DNA from: Coprenecus sp902388455
GTDB taxonomy: Bacteria; Bacteroidota; Bacteroidia; Bacteroidales; UBA932
Direction of reading: 5' to 3'
DNA: 64,000 nucleotides
NCBI GenBank assembly: GCA_963931615.1
Contig: OZ007032.1
Coordinates: 186,001 to 250,000, forward strand
A model generated the notes under the pieces. The model was not told the DNA's origin. It searched no databases and saw only the letters and a list, made by a program, of their open reading frames with translations. This document shows positions 1-7,465 of the stretch, one piece after another. Every line of letters starts with the position of its first letter. The stretch's first letter is position 1. A program made the position numbers and the translations under genes.

Positions 1-1
1 T

Positions 2-469
2 ATTTGCCTGGATTACCGGCATCTGGTCGGGAAACATTCCTTCGACGGTATCATTCCCCTCGCGGACCGGCTGATGGAGGATTTCCTGGCCGGTCGCTGC
101 GACCGCGTCTGCATCTCCCGCTGCCATTTTCACTCGATGGGACGTCAGGTGCCTATGCGAGAGCAGCTGCTGCCCTTCAACCGCGTGAGCCGTGCCAACG
201 TGGACCGCACCACTGCCGTGGACTACATCCTTGAGCCCGCTCCCGATACCCTGCTGGACGCGCTGCTGCCCTCGGCGATCCGCATTATCCTGTACAATGC
301 CCTGCTGGACAGCATCACTGCCGAGAACGCCGCCCGCATGGTCGCCATGCAGACCGCCACGGACAATGCCGAGGAACTCTCCGACGACCTTACCCTCGAG
401 TACAATAAGCGGCGTCAGCAGGCGATTACCTCCGAACTGGCGGACATCACTTCCTCTTCCGAAGGATAA
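2..469 (+). CDS. atpG: ATP synthase gamma subunit, C-terminal part (5' truncated)
   Basis: The reading frame is open from the window edge and gives 155 residues, about half of the usual ~290-residue gamma subunit. Gamma is the central stalk of the F1Fo ATP synthase, coupling rotation of the membrane ring to catalysis in the alpha/beta hexamer. The family signature is at the C-terminus: a stretch reading ALLDSITAENAARMVAMQTA followed by DNAEEL and YNKRRQQAIT, the long C-terminal helix of gamma that inserts into the hexamer. The rest of the atp operon should lie upstream of the window. A hairpin terminator follows the stop codon. The identification is secure; the start is outside the window. 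Confidence 0.95.
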   Translation: MCLDYRHLVGKHSFDGIIPLADRLMEDFLAGRCDRVCISRCHFHSMGRQVPMREQLLPFNRVSRANVDRTTAVDYILEPAPDTLLDALLPSAIRIILYNALLDSITAENAARMVAMQTATDNAEELSDDLTLEYNKRRQQAITSELADITSSSEG

Positions 470-474
470 AATAA

Positions 475-524
475 AACCCTATGAGGGGCTGGCTGTGTTT
501 CCGGCCGTTCTCATAGGGCTTATT
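475..524. terminator. Hairpin terminator between atpG and the DJ-1 gene
   Basis: CCCTATGAG at 477-485 pairs perfectly with CTCATAGGG at 510-518, with A-rich sequence on the left and a T-rich stretch on the right. It lies between converging genes and can serve both strands. Confidence 0.75.
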
Positions 525-544
525 TGTGGGATACCGCTGATGTG

Positions 545-1135
545 TTACAGCATCAGGGCCTTGGCGACAGTGTCGGCTGTCTTTGAATCGGCTATGTGCT
601 CCAATATCTTGAGACCGAAAGCCACCGCATGGCCCGGGCCGCTGGCGGAGATGATATTGCTGTCGGCGATTACGCCCTGACGGGGGTCGATGACAGTTAC
701 TCCTTTTTCCAGGAGAGGGTTCTCGCATCCCTCGTAGCTTGCCATGCGGAGGCCGCCGTTGGCCTTGATTACTTCTTCCAGCGGAAGCTGGGACAGAACG
801 AAACCGGGAGCCGCGCAGATGGCCGCAACTTTGCCTCCTTCTGCGAAGTGCCGCTGCATCTTGTTCATCAGCGGAGTGCAGGCGGCCAGATTGGAGGTGC
901 CCGGCATACCTCCCGGGAAGATCATTATGTCTTCCTTGCGGATGTCTTCGAGGGAGTACTGTTCCAGAGTGCAGTCGGCATTTACGCTTATGCGCTGTGC
1001 ACTTGTGACTGTGAGGCTGTCACTGATGGAGATGAGGTTGAGTTCGACTCCTCCTCTGACGAGGATATCGGCTGGGGCCATGGCCTCGGTGATCTCGAAG
1101 CCTTCGGCCAGGAAAATGAATGCGCGTGAGTTCAT
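545..1135 (-). CDS. DJ-1/PfpI family protein (ThiJ/YajL-like)
   Basis: This 196-residue protein has the usual length of a single-domain DJ-1 protein. The nucleophile elbow AICAAPG carries the reactive cysteine at about residue 107, and the conserved acidic residue lies in the N-terminal AEGFEITEA segment. Family members act as protein or nucleotide deglycases, glyoxalases or redox-sensitive chaperones in the cytoplasm; the exact reaction cannot be read from the sequence. It lies 18 bp downstream of a small membrane protein gene on the same strand, and the two probably share the promoter at 1479-1486. Family identification is firm; the function is not. Confidence 0.9.
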   Translation of the reverse strand: MNSRAFIFLAEGFEITEAMAPADILVRGGVELNLISISDSLTVTSAQRISVNADCTLEQYSLEDIRKEDIMIFPGGMPGTSNLAACTPLMNKMQRHFAEGGKVAAICAAPGFVLSQLPLEEVIKANGGLRMASYEGCENPLLEKGVTVIDPRQGVIADSNIISASGPGHAVAFGLKILEHIADSKTADTVAKALML

Positions 1136-1153
1136 AATTCCGTAGTTAAGTGG

Positions 1154-1471
1154 TTAAAATAGTGTAGCGACAATCGCTGAAGAGACACCTGCCACGCCTA
1201 TCGCGGCCGCTATCAGTGCGAACACGAAGAGTATCATTATCAGGCCGAGCAGGGAAATAACGAATCCGGCGATGGCCAGACCCCTCGGGGCCTTGAACAT
1301 GCCGATGAAGGAGAAGAGCAGTCCCAGTGCCCAGGTGAACCATCCGAAGACAGGTATCCACCCAAGAACTATCGTCAGGACCGCAAGTACGAAACCCGCC
1401 GTCCCGAGGCCGTTGGTCCGTCTTTCGATGTAGACCGTCCGGTTATTGTATCTGTCGTCGTAAACTTCCAT
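1154..1471 (-). CDS. Small DUF4190-like membrane protein
   Basis: The 105-residue protein has a charged, Tyr/Arg-rich N-terminus (about residues 1-20) followed by two long hydrophobic segments (about 21-58 and 63-104) separated by a short basic loop. This is the architecture of DUF4190-type small inner-membrane proteins, whose role is unknown. The ATG at 1471 was chosen because a TAnnTTTG -7 box lies at 1479-1486, so a longer in-frame start near 1681 would lie upstream of transcription. The gene leads a two-gene unit with the DJ-1 family gene. Confidence 0.75.
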   Translation of the reverse strand: MEVYDDRYNNRTVYIERRTNGLGTAGFVLAVLTIVLGWIPVFGWFTWALGLLFSFIGMFKAPRGLAIAGFVISLLGLIMILFVFALIAAAIGVAGVSSAIVATLF

Positions 1472-1478
1472 AGTAATG

Positions 1479-1486
1479 CAAATATA
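1479..1486 (-). promoter_or_regulatory. -7 box TATATTTG for the DUF4190/DJ-1 unit
   Basis: The minus strand reads TATATTTG, an exact match to TAnnTTTG. Only seven bases separate it from the ATG, so the transcript would be leaderless or nearly so. Confidence 0.65.
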
Positions 1487-1579
1487 GGAAAACTTTCCGA
1501 CACTTCCATTTTCTTTCGCCTTCCATATTCTGTGCTGTGCATTTTGCGAAGAAAATGCGGCCCATGAGAGAAAAAGCAT

Positions 1580-1587
1580 TAGATTTG
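1580..1587 (+). promoter_or_regulatory. -7 box TAGATTTG for the AraC-family gene
   Basis: This is an exact TAnnTTTG match 20 bp before the ATG at 1608. No TTTG -33 element stands at the expected distance. Confidence 0.5.
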
Positions 1588-1607
1588 TGACAGAAACAGA
1601 ATGACAG

Positions 1608-2456
1608 ATGGACAAAGCCTTCTTCTCAGATACTCCCCACATCCAGTACGGCGAGACCGATATGGAGCCGTTAGTGCGCAATGCGTGCCGGTTCGGCTGT
1701 GATATTCAGATAGTGTGTACGCGCGGGACGGCCGAGATTTCGACCGGTATCCAGAGCTACGGGATGCGGCGGGGCACTGAACTTTTTCTCTTCGGCGGTA
1801 CTTTAGTGCAGGTCAGTGACCCGAGCCCGGATTTCACGGTGAGGATGCTGCTGTATCCCAAGGATGTGGTGATCAAGGCCATATTGCCGATAGATTCGGA
1901 CTTCCTGAATTACCTGCACGAGTATCCCTTCCTGGACCACATCGGCGGAGGCGCCCCTGAGGACGAGTGGGAGAACGTGCTGCAGTGGATGGACATGGCC
2001 CGTCTTCTGTTTACCCGCCCGGTGCAGTATTTCCGGAAGCAGATAGAGCAGAATTTTCTCCAGAGCATGCTGATGTGCCTGTACAACCACATTCCCCGCA
2101 AGAAGGTGACTGCCTCCCGCGAGAACAGCCGCCGGCAGGTGCTCTGCCATCAGTTCATGCGTCTGATCAGGGAGAGCAGCGCCCGGGAGCATCAGGTGCC
2201 TTTCTACGCTGACAAGCTGTGCATATCGCCCCGGTATCTCGGGGATATCGTAGCGGAGAATTTCGGGGGGATGACTCCCAAGCAGTTGATCGACAAGCAG
2301 CTGATAGCCGAGATTAAGGTCCAGTTAGACAACCCGCTGTTTTCAGTGAGCGAGATAGCGCAGTATCTGAATTTTCCCGAGCATACTTCGATGAGCCGGT
2401 TCTTCAAGCGCAATACCGGGATGTCCCCCAAGGAATACCGGGCTTCACGCAAATAA
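1608..2456 (+). CDS. AraC-family transcriptional regulator
   Basis: The protein has 282 residues. The C-terminal ~100 residues form an AraC/XylS double helix-turn-helix: the first in YADKLCISPRYLGDIV, the second in FSVSEIAQYLNFPEHTSMSR, closing with the family signature FFKRNTGMSPKEYR. The N-terminal half resembles a cupin-like ligand-sensing domain, but its ligand is unknown. miaA starts 12 bp downstream on the same strand and may be co-transcribed; no functional link between them is known. Class identification is firm; the regulon is not inferable. Confidence 0.9.
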   Translation: MDKAFFSDTPHIQYGETDMEPLVRNACRFGCDIQIVCTRGTAEISTGIQSYGMRRGTELFLFGGTLVQVSDPSPDFTVRMLLYPKDVVIKAILPIDSDFLNYLHEYPFLDHIGGGAPEDEWENVLQWMDMARLLFTRPVQYFRKQIEQNFLQSMLMCLYNHIPRKKVTASRENSRRQVLCHQFMRLIRESSAREHQVPFYADKLCISPRYLGDIVAENFGGMTPKQLIDKQLIAEIKVQLDNPLFSVSEIAQYLNFPEHTSMSRFFKRNTGMSPKEYRASRK

Positions 2457-2468
2457 AACAATGATGTT

Positions 2469-3377
2469 ATGAGCAGTGATCTGGAAAAATATCGTCTGAC
2501 GGTGGTCCTGGGGCCGACGGCTTCGGGCAAGACCCGCTATGCGGTGCGGCTGGCGGGGGAGGCCGGTGCTGAGATTATCTCGGCTGACTCGCGGCAGATA
2601 TACCGCGGGATGGATATTGGGACCGGGAAGGATCTCGGCGAGTATGTGTATGAGGGAAGGCCGGTGCCGTATCATCTGATAGACATCGTGGATGCGGGGG
2701 TGCGCTATGATATCTTCCGGTATCAGCGGGATTTCGCGGCGGCGTACAATGATATCGTCTCCCGCGGCCGTCCGGTGATTCTCTGCGGCGGCTCGGGGCT
2801 GTACATCGAGTCGGTGACGCGGAACTATGCAATACCTGAGGTGCCGTCCAATCCGGCTCTGCGTGCGGAGCTCGAGCAGCACTCCGACGAATATCTGATA
2901 GACATGCTCAAGTCGCTGACGGTGCCTCACAACACCACAGACTATGATACGCGCAAGAGGCTCATCCGGGCCATCGAGATAGCGGTGTATCAGAAGGAAC
3001 ATCCGGAGGATGCGGGGGTATTCTCCGGGGACAATGCTCCGCTGGCCCGCTTCGCTCCGGAGGAGGTGCACTACATCGGGCTGTCCGTCTCGCGGGAGGA
3101 ACGCAATGCCCGTATCGACCGGAGGCTGGATGCCCGTCTGAAGGAGGGGATGATCGATGAGGTGCGCCGTCTGCTCGAGAGCGGCCTCTCGCCGGATGAC
3201 CTTATATACTATGGCCTTGAATATAAGTTCGTCACTCTGTATCTCACCGGGCAGATGAGTTACGACGAGATGCACGCAAAGCTGGCCATCGCCATCCATC
3301 AGTTCGCAAAACGGCAGATGACCTGGTTCAGGGGCATGGAGCGCCGCGGCATCCATATCGACTGGGTGACAGTCTGA
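2469..3377 (+). CDS. miaA: tRNA dimethylallyltransferase
   Basis: The 302-residue enzyme transfers the dimethylallyl group of DMAPP to N6 of A37 in tRNAs reading UNN codons, the first step toward ms2i6A. The P-loop GPTASGKT is at residues 15-22, and the MiaA signature DSRQIYRGMDIGTGK is at 40-54. The C-terminal part contains the FAKRQMTWFRGM motif typical of the family. Length is normal. The gene starts 12 bp after the AraC-family gene and converges on the prolyl-tRNA editing gene, with only six bases between the two. Confidence 0.97.
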   Translation: MSSDLEKYRLTVVLGPTASGKTRYAVRLAGEAGAEIISADSRQIYRGMDIGTGKDLGEYVYEGRPVPYHLIDIVDAGVRYDIFRYQRDFAAAYNDIVSRGRPVILCGGSGLYIESVTRNYAIPEVPSNPALRAELEQHSDEYLIDMLKSLTVPHNTTDYDTRKRLIRAIEIAVYQKEHPEDAGVFSGDNAPLARFAPEEVHYIGLSVSREERNARIDRRLDARLKEGMIDEVRRLLESGLSPDDLIYYGLEYKFVTLYLTGQMSYDEMHAKLAIAIHQFAKRQMTWFRGMERRGIHIDWVTV

Positions 3378-3383
3378 ACCGCG

Positions 3384-3878
3384 CTACAGCTCCTCCCACT
3401 CGCCGCCCCACAGCTGAATGAAGCGGTACATGTCGTCGCGGGAGATTTCGAGGGAGGCGGTGTTGTCGTTGGGGTGGAAGGTGACCCGCTCGGCCTGGCG
3501 CAGGTCCTTGTCGAGATAGAGCTTGACCTGATGGTCAGGGTCGTTGATGAGGCCGAAGAGGGAGACGGAGCCGGGGACAGTCCCGAGGTATTTCTCCATG
3601 CGCTGTTCGGAGGCGAAGGAGAGCTTGCCCTGATGCAGCTGATGCTCCAGGCCGTGGATGTCCATCTGCTTGTGGCACTCGAGGATTACCAGGTAGTGGC
3701 GGTTGCCCTTGTGGTTTCTGAAAAACAAGTTCTTGCAGTGGGTCGAGTCGAAGTCCTTCCAGTACTTCATGGCCTCCTCTATAGTGGGAAGCGGCGGATG
3801 CTCGTGGATGATGTAGCTGATGCCCATTTCCTGCAGCCTGTCAAGTACTTTTCTGCGTCTTTCTTCTGCTGTCTCCAT
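3384..3878 (-). CDS. proX: Prolyl-tRNA editing protein, YbaK/ProX family
   Basis: The 164-residue protein belongs to the YbaK/EbsC/ProXp family, free-standing deacylases that clear mischarged aminoacyl-tRNA(Pro). Matching features are the N-terminal helix followed by YIIHEHPPLPTIEEA, the CKNLFFRN segment with the invariant lysine, and the C-terminal GSVSLFGLIND motif. The ATG at 3878 was chosen because an exact TATATTTG box lies at 3901-3908, inside the 5' end of a longer in-frame reading from 3914. It neighbours miaA, another tRNA-quality gene, on the opposite strand. Specificity (Ala versus Cys on tRNA-Pro) cannot be assigned with confidence. Confidence 0.88.
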   Translation of the reverse strand: METAEERRRKVLDRLQEMGISYIIHEHPPLPTIEEAMKYWKDFDSTHCKNLFFRNHKGNRHYLVILECHKQMDIHGLEHQLHQGKLSFASEQRMEKYLGTVPGSVSLFGLINDPDHQVKLYLDKDLRQAERVTFHPNDNTASLEISRDDMYRFIQLWGGEWEEL

Positions 3879-3900
3879 ATTTTTTCCGTTTATCGGGCCG

Positions 3901-3908
3901 CAAATATA
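3901..3908 (-). promoter_or_regulatory. -7 box TATATTTG for the proX gene
   Basis: The minus strand reads TATATTTG 22 bp upstream of the ATG at 3878. It rules out the longer start at 3914, whose first codons overlap this box. Confidence 0.65.
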
Positions 3909-3931
3909 GTTCATTCTTCCCGTATCCTGTG

Positions 3932-3939
3932 TATTTTTG
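3932..3939 (+). promoter_or_regulatory. -7 box TATTTTTG for glsA
   Basis: This is an exact TAnnTTTG match 18 bp before the glsA ATG, divergent from the proX promoter. The two -7 boxes are only 23 bp apart. Confidence 0.6.
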
Positions 3940-3957
3940 CAGTCTTAAAGTGAGAAT

Positions 3958-4872
3958 ATGGATTATCAGAATGTGATTGACAGGATTCACGGTCAGCTGC
4001 AGGACCTGTGGGGACAGGGCAGGGTGGCGGATTACATACCGGCGCTGGCGAAGGTGGATCCGAGACAGTTCGGGATAGCGGTGGCTGCTCTCGACGGGCA
4101 GGAGTTCAGGACCGGGGACGCTCAGGTGTGCTTCTCGATTCAGAGTATTTCGAAGGTGTTTACCCTGGCGATGGTGACCCGGCGCATCGGGGACGAGATA
4201 TGGAAGGCGGTGGGACGCGAACCCTCCGGCAACCCGTTCAACTCCTTGGTGCAGCTCGAGTATGAGCACGGCCTGCCCCGCAACCCGTTCATCAATGCCG
4301 GTGCCCTCGTCGTGACGGACCGCCTGATATCGCTCTACCCTCATCCCAAGGATGCCATGCTGGAGTTTGTCCGCGCCCTCTGCGCCAACGACGATATCTA
4401 CTACGATAAGGAGATAGCCCGCTCCGAGCGGCTCAATGCCGACCGCAACCTGGCCCTTGCCTATTTCATGAGGAGCTTCGGAAATATAGAGAATGACGTG
4501 GAGACGCTGCTGGACGTCTACTGCCACCAGTGCGCCATCTCGATGTCGTGCGCGGACCTCGCACGCGCCTTCCTTTTTCTGAGCAACCGCGGCGTGAACC
4601 CCTTCGACGGCAGGCAGGTCCTGACCGTCAGCCAGGCCAAGCGCCTCGGTGCCCTGATGCTCACCTGCGGCTTCTACGACGAGTCGGGCGACTTTGCCTT
4701 CCGCGCCGGCCTCCCCGGCAAGAGCGGCGTAGGCGGCGGCATCGCGGCCTACATCCCCGGCAACCTCGCCATCACCGTCTGGAGCCCCGAGCTCAACCGC
4801 CACGGCAACTCCCTCATCGGAATGGCCGCCCTCGAGCATTTCACCACCGACATCGGCAATTCCATTTTCTAA
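3958..4872 (+). CDS. glsA: Glutaminase A
   Basis: The 304-residue enzyme hydrolyses glutamine to glutamate and ammonia. It has the beta-lactamase-like serine glutaminase fold: the catalytic Ser-x-x-Lys in FSIQSISKVF (Ser63, Lys66), the substrate-binding NPFINAGAL motif, and the late glycine-rich GKSGVGGGI segment. Length matches the family norm. In gut bacteria this enzyme is linked to ammonia release and acid tolerance; nothing here shows which role applies. The last four bases overlap the 3' end of oxyR, which converges on it. Confidence 0.96.
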   Translation: MDYQNVIDRIHGQLQDLWGQGRVADYIPALAKVDPRQFGIAVAALDGQEFRTGDAQVCFSIQSISKVFTLAMVTRRIGDEIWKAVGREPSGNPFNSLVQLEYEHGLPRNPFINAGALVVTDRLISLYPHPKDAMLEFVRALCANDDIYYDKEIARSERLNADRNLALAYFMRSFGNIENDVETLLDVYCHQCAISMSCADLARAFLFLSNRGVNPFDGRQVLTVSQAKRLGALMLTCGFYDESGDFAFRAGLPGKSGVGGGIAAYIPGNLAITVWSPELNRHGNSLIGMAALEHFTTDIGNSIF

Positions 4873-5882
4873 AGTTTGATGGCGAAGCGCTTGAGCCGCG
4901 AGTCGAGCATCCCTTCCGGAACGATGTGCTTGATGCAGCCGGCGATGACGTTGAGCAGGCGTTCGCGGACGAAATCCTCGCGGATGACGAGGGAGACTTC
5001 GCGGACTGGGACGCAGGTCGGGCAGTCGGGGAACGGGATGCTGCCTGAGGGGGCAATGTCAGTAGCCGGTGCCCCGCCGTTCTGCCGGACGATGGGCCTG
5101 AGGTTCCCGCGCTGCTCTTCGGTGAGGAATGCGGCGTGCAGCTCGGGGATGACGGTGTAGCCGCCGTTGGTGTCCACGATGCGGACGAGGGTGTCGATGC
5201 TGCCGGCCTGGTATTCGGTGCGGGTCCGGCGGCGGCTGTGGCAGAAGTTGAAGACCTGGCTGCGGAGGCAGTGGCCCTCCTCGAGGATCCACAGACGGTC
5301 GGAGGCCAGGCGGTCGGCCGGCACTTCGCTCAGGGCGTGCAGCTCGTCGGACGGGGAGATGTACGCCACGAATTTCTCGTAGTACAATGGTATTTCCAGC
5401 AGGCCCTTCTGCTCCAGCGGAGTGGCCAGGATGGCCATGTCAATCTCCGCCGCCAGCAGCTTCTCCACGATGAAGCGGGTGCGCATCTCGGACACACGCA
5501 GATGTATGGACGGGTGCTCCTCGTGCATCCTCCGGAAGAGTCCTGGGAGAATGTATGGGGCAATGGTCGGGATGATGCCCATGACGGCCTCTCCGCTCTC
5601 GTCTCCCTTCTCGGCGGCGACCAGCTCCTCGATCTGCGAGGCATTGTGCAGGGTCACCCGGGCCTGGGCGATGATCTTCTCTCCGAGGGAGGTGGGGCGG
5701 ACGGGGTGGGCTCCGCGGTCAAATATGGTCACGTCCAGGGCGGTCTCTATGCTGCGGATGCCTGCGCTGAGGGTCGGCTGGGTGACGCCGCAGGCTTCGG
5801 CGGCCCGGACGAAGTTGCGGTGGGTGTCCACTGCGACGATGTAGCGCAGGGCGATAAGGCTGAGATTGGTATCTGTCTTCAT
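4869..5882 (-). CDS. oxyR: Hydrogen peroxide-sensing LysR-type regulator OxyR
   Basis: The 337-residue protein has an N-terminal LysR winged helix (RAAEACGVTQPTLSAGIRSIE, about residues 26-46) and a C-terminal regulatory domain. The region EEGHCLRSQVFNFC places two cysteines, Cys205 and Cys214, with exactly eight residues between them. That is the spacing of the redox pair Cys199/Cys208 in E. coli OxyR, with the preceding GHC also conserved, so this is OxyR rather than a generic LysR regulator. The C-terminus is about 30 residues longer than in E. coli. It is divergent from a peroxiredoxin gene, and its promoter overlaps a candidate OxyR operator, suggesting autoregulation. Confidence 0.93.
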   Translation of the reverse strand: MKTDTNLSLIALRYIVAVDTHRNFVRAAEACGVTQPTLSAGIRSIETALDVTIFDRGAHPVRPTSLGEKIIAQARVTLHNASQIEELVAAEKGDESGEAVMGIIPTIAPYILPGLFRRMHEEHPSIHLRVSEMRTRFIVEKLLAAEIDMAILATPLEQKGLLEIPLYYEKFVAYISPSDELHALSEVPADRLASDRLWILEEGHCLRSQVFNFCHSRRRTRTEYQAGSIDTLVRIVDTNGGYTVIPELHAAFLTEEQRGNLRPIVRQNGGAPATDIAPSGSIPFPDCPTCVPVREVSLVIREDFVRERLLNVIAGCIKHIVPEGMLDSRLKRFAIKL

Positions 5883-5890
5883 ACTGCCGG

Positions 5891-5898
5891 CAAATATA
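5891..5898 (-). promoter_or_regulatory. -7 box TATATTTG for oxyR
   Basis: This exact match lies eight bases before the oxyR ATG and overlaps the left half of the OxyR-like dyad at 5896-5910. Bound OxyR would cover the promoter. Confidence 0.6.
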
Positions 5899-5910
5899 GA
5901 AATTATCTAT
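5896..5910. promoter_or_regulatory. OxyR-like operator ATAG-N7-CTAT
   Basis: The sequence ATAG-AAATTAT-CTAT matches the E. coli half-operator ATAGntnnnanCTAT in both arms and in spacing. A second dyad in phase (from 5918) is degenerate. The site overlaps the oxyR -7 box and lies 20 bp upstream of the prx -33 element, the right layout for repressing oxyR and activating prx. Confidence 0.6.
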
Positions 5911-5930
5911 GAGAATATAAAAAATATCGA

Positions 5931-5962
5931 TTTGATTTATCAAAACCGCCGCCATATCTTTG
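5931..5962 (+). promoter_or_regulatory. Promoter TTTG-N20-TATCTTTG for the peroxiredoxin-thioredoxin unit
   Basis: TTTG at 5931-5934 and TATCTTTG at 5955-5962 are separated by 20 bp, a full match to the Bacteroidota -33/-7 consensus. The leader to the ATG at 6013 is about 45 A-rich bases. Confidence 0.75.
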
Positions 5963-6012
5963 CACCGTAAAACAAAACAGAACGGAATATTAATCATTAA
6001 AAAGTAATAGTT

Positions 6013-6750
6013 ATGGACAGCAACAACAACATTCAGAATCAGACACAGCAGCAGTATTATCCCATGCCCCGCATCGGCGACCAGGCCCCCGCTTTCGAGG
6101 CCGTGACCACCCAGGGCCGGATAAAGTTTCCCGAGGATTTCAAGGGCAAATGGAAGATTCTCTTCAGCCATCCCGCCGACTTCACCCCCGTCTGCACCTC
6201 CGAGTTCATGACCTTCGCCTCCCGCGCCGCCGAGTTCGAGGCCCTGGGTACCCAGCTCATCGGCCTCTCCGTGGACGGACTCTACAGCCACATCGCCTGG
6301 CTGCGCACCATCCAGGAGAAGATTCAGTACAAGGGCATGAAGAACGTCGAGGTGAAGTTTCCTCTGATCGAGGACATCACCATGGACATCGCCCGCAAGT
6401 ACGGCATGATCCAGCCCGGTGAGAGTGCCACCCAGGCCGTCCGCGCCGTCTTCTTCATCGATCCGAAGAACGTAATCCGCACCATTATCTACTATCCCCT
6501 TTCGCTTGGCAGGAATTTTGATGAGCTTAAGAGAGTGCTGGTGGGCCTGCAGACCGCCGATGAGTTCGGTGTCGCCCTGCCCGCCGACTGGCAGCCCGGA
6601 GACGAGGTGATAGTGCCCACGGCCGGTTCCTGCGGAGTGGCCAAGAGCCGGATGGACGGAGACGACAAGGACCTGAAGTGCTACGACTGGTTCTTCTGCA
6701 CCCGTCAGCTCCCCAAGGAGAAGATAGAGGACAAAATTTACAGAAAATAA
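6013..6750 (+). CDS. Peroxiredoxin, Prx6/AhpC-TSA type with extra C-terminal cysteines
   Basis: The 245-residue peroxidase reduces H2O2 and organic hydroperoxides. The peroxidatic cysteine is Cys61 in SHPADFTPVCTSEF, and the TSEF ending marks the Prx6 subgroup. The C-terminus contains an extra cysteine (SCGVAKS) and a CYDWFFC pair, as in the archaeal thioredoxin-dependent members of this subgroup, so it probably works as a 2-Cys enzyme. There is no signal peptide, so it should be cytoplasmic. It is divergent from oxyR, and its stop codon overlaps the ATG of the thioredoxin gene (TAATG). Confidence 0.93.
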   Translation: MDSNNNIQNQTQQQYYPMPRIGDQAPAFEAVTTQGRIKFPEDFKGKWKILFSHPADFTPVCTSEFMTFASRAAEFEALGTQLIGLSVDGLYSHIAWLRTIQEKIQYKGMKNVEVKFPLIEDITMDIARKYGMIQPGESATQAVRAVFFIDPKNVIRTIIYYPLSLGRNFDELKRVLVGLQTADEFGVALPADWQPGDEVIVPTAGSCGVAKSRMDGDDKDLKCYDWFFCTRQLPKEKIEDKIYRK

Positions 6751-7223
6751 TGAAACGGATAGCGACAACACTGCTTATGGCCGGAACCCTGCTTCTGTCC
6801 GCCCTGCCTCTGACGGCATACGGACAGGAGAGGGAGTCCGGAAAAAACGAAGAGAAAATGGAAACAGGAACAATACATCTGACCAAAGCGGGATTTCTGC
6901 AGAAAGTGTGGAACTACGAGGCCAATTCCCAGGCCTGGAAATACGAGGGAACCAAGCCCGCCATCGTGGACTTCTTCGCCACCTGGTGCGGCCCCTGCAA
7001 GGCCCTGAGCCCCGTGCTCGAGGAACTTGCCAAGGAGTACGGAGACAGGCTCGTAATCTACAAGGTGGACGTGGACCAGGAGCGCGAGCTCGCCGGAGCC
7101 TTCGGAGTCCGCTCGGTGCCCACCCTGCTCTTTATCCCCGCCGACGGAGAGCCGTCGATGAGCCCGGGTGCTCCGTCAAAAGCCCAGCTCAAGCAGATTA
7201 TCGACGAGCATCTGCTGAAATAG
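6750..7223 (+). CDS. Thioredoxin-fold protein with signal peptide
   Basis: The 157-residue protein has an N-terminal signal sequence (about residues 1-25, hydrophobic core LLMAGTLLLSALPL). A full thioredoxin domain follows, with the active site WCGPC at 79-83 and the cis-proline in SVPTLLF. The ATG at 6750 shares an A with the stop of the peroxiredoxin gene, so the two are translationally coupled. An internal ATG at 6858 (Met37) would yield a thioredoxin without signal peptide, able to serve the cytoplasmic peroxiredoxin. A hairpin terminator follows at 7261-7288. The fold is certain; the compartment is less so. Confidence 0.9.
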   Translation: MKRIATTLLMAGTLLLSALPLTAYGQERESGKNEEKMETGTIHLTKAGFLQKVWNYEANSQAWKYEGTKPAIVDFFATWCGPCKALSPVLEELAKEYGDRLVIYKVDVDQERELAGAFGVRSVPTLLFIPADGEPSMSPGAPSKAQLKQIIDEHLLK

Positions 7224-7260
7224 TTGACCCAGCGGGCGATCCGCAAAAACATGAAGAAAG

Positions 7261-7288
7261 GCCGTGCCGGAATCCCGGTGCGGCTTTT
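7261..7288 (+). terminator. Rho-independent terminator after the thioredoxin gene
   Basis: GCCGTGCCGG at 7261-7270 pairs with CCGGTGCGGC at 7275-7284 (eight Watson-Crick and two G-T pairs, loop AATC) and is followed by TTTTT. Confidence 0.8.
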
Positions 7289-7289
7289 T

Positions 7290-7454
7290 CCGTAAGTACT
7301 GCAGCGGGGGTGTTTTGTAAACGCTCAGTGATCAGTTAGTTACAAAACAGAGTGTTCTTTCGGGCGGCTCTGAACCCGACTAAAGTTACTCGTGACTTTT
7401 GGAATGTCTTAATTTACAAGCCTTTCTGAAAAAGGGGTGCTCGCCTGCTTACCG
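7290..7454 (+). repeat. ~165-bp inverted-terminus repeat, copy A
   Basis: This is the first of three same-orientation copies (A here, B 11852-12017, C 13057-13222). All begin with (G/C)GTAAG, run through a conserved GTGATCAG..GTTA-like block about 30-50 bases in (clearest in A and B), and end with a GGGGTGC block and CTTACCG or CTTACGG. The two ends are imperfect inverted repeats of about 35-40 bases; the middle diverges. Copy A starts directly after the thioredoxin terminator and ends 12 bp from the porin stop codon. It fills most of the gap between these genes. Confidence 0.75.
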
Positions 7455-7465
7455 TTGGCCTTGTA

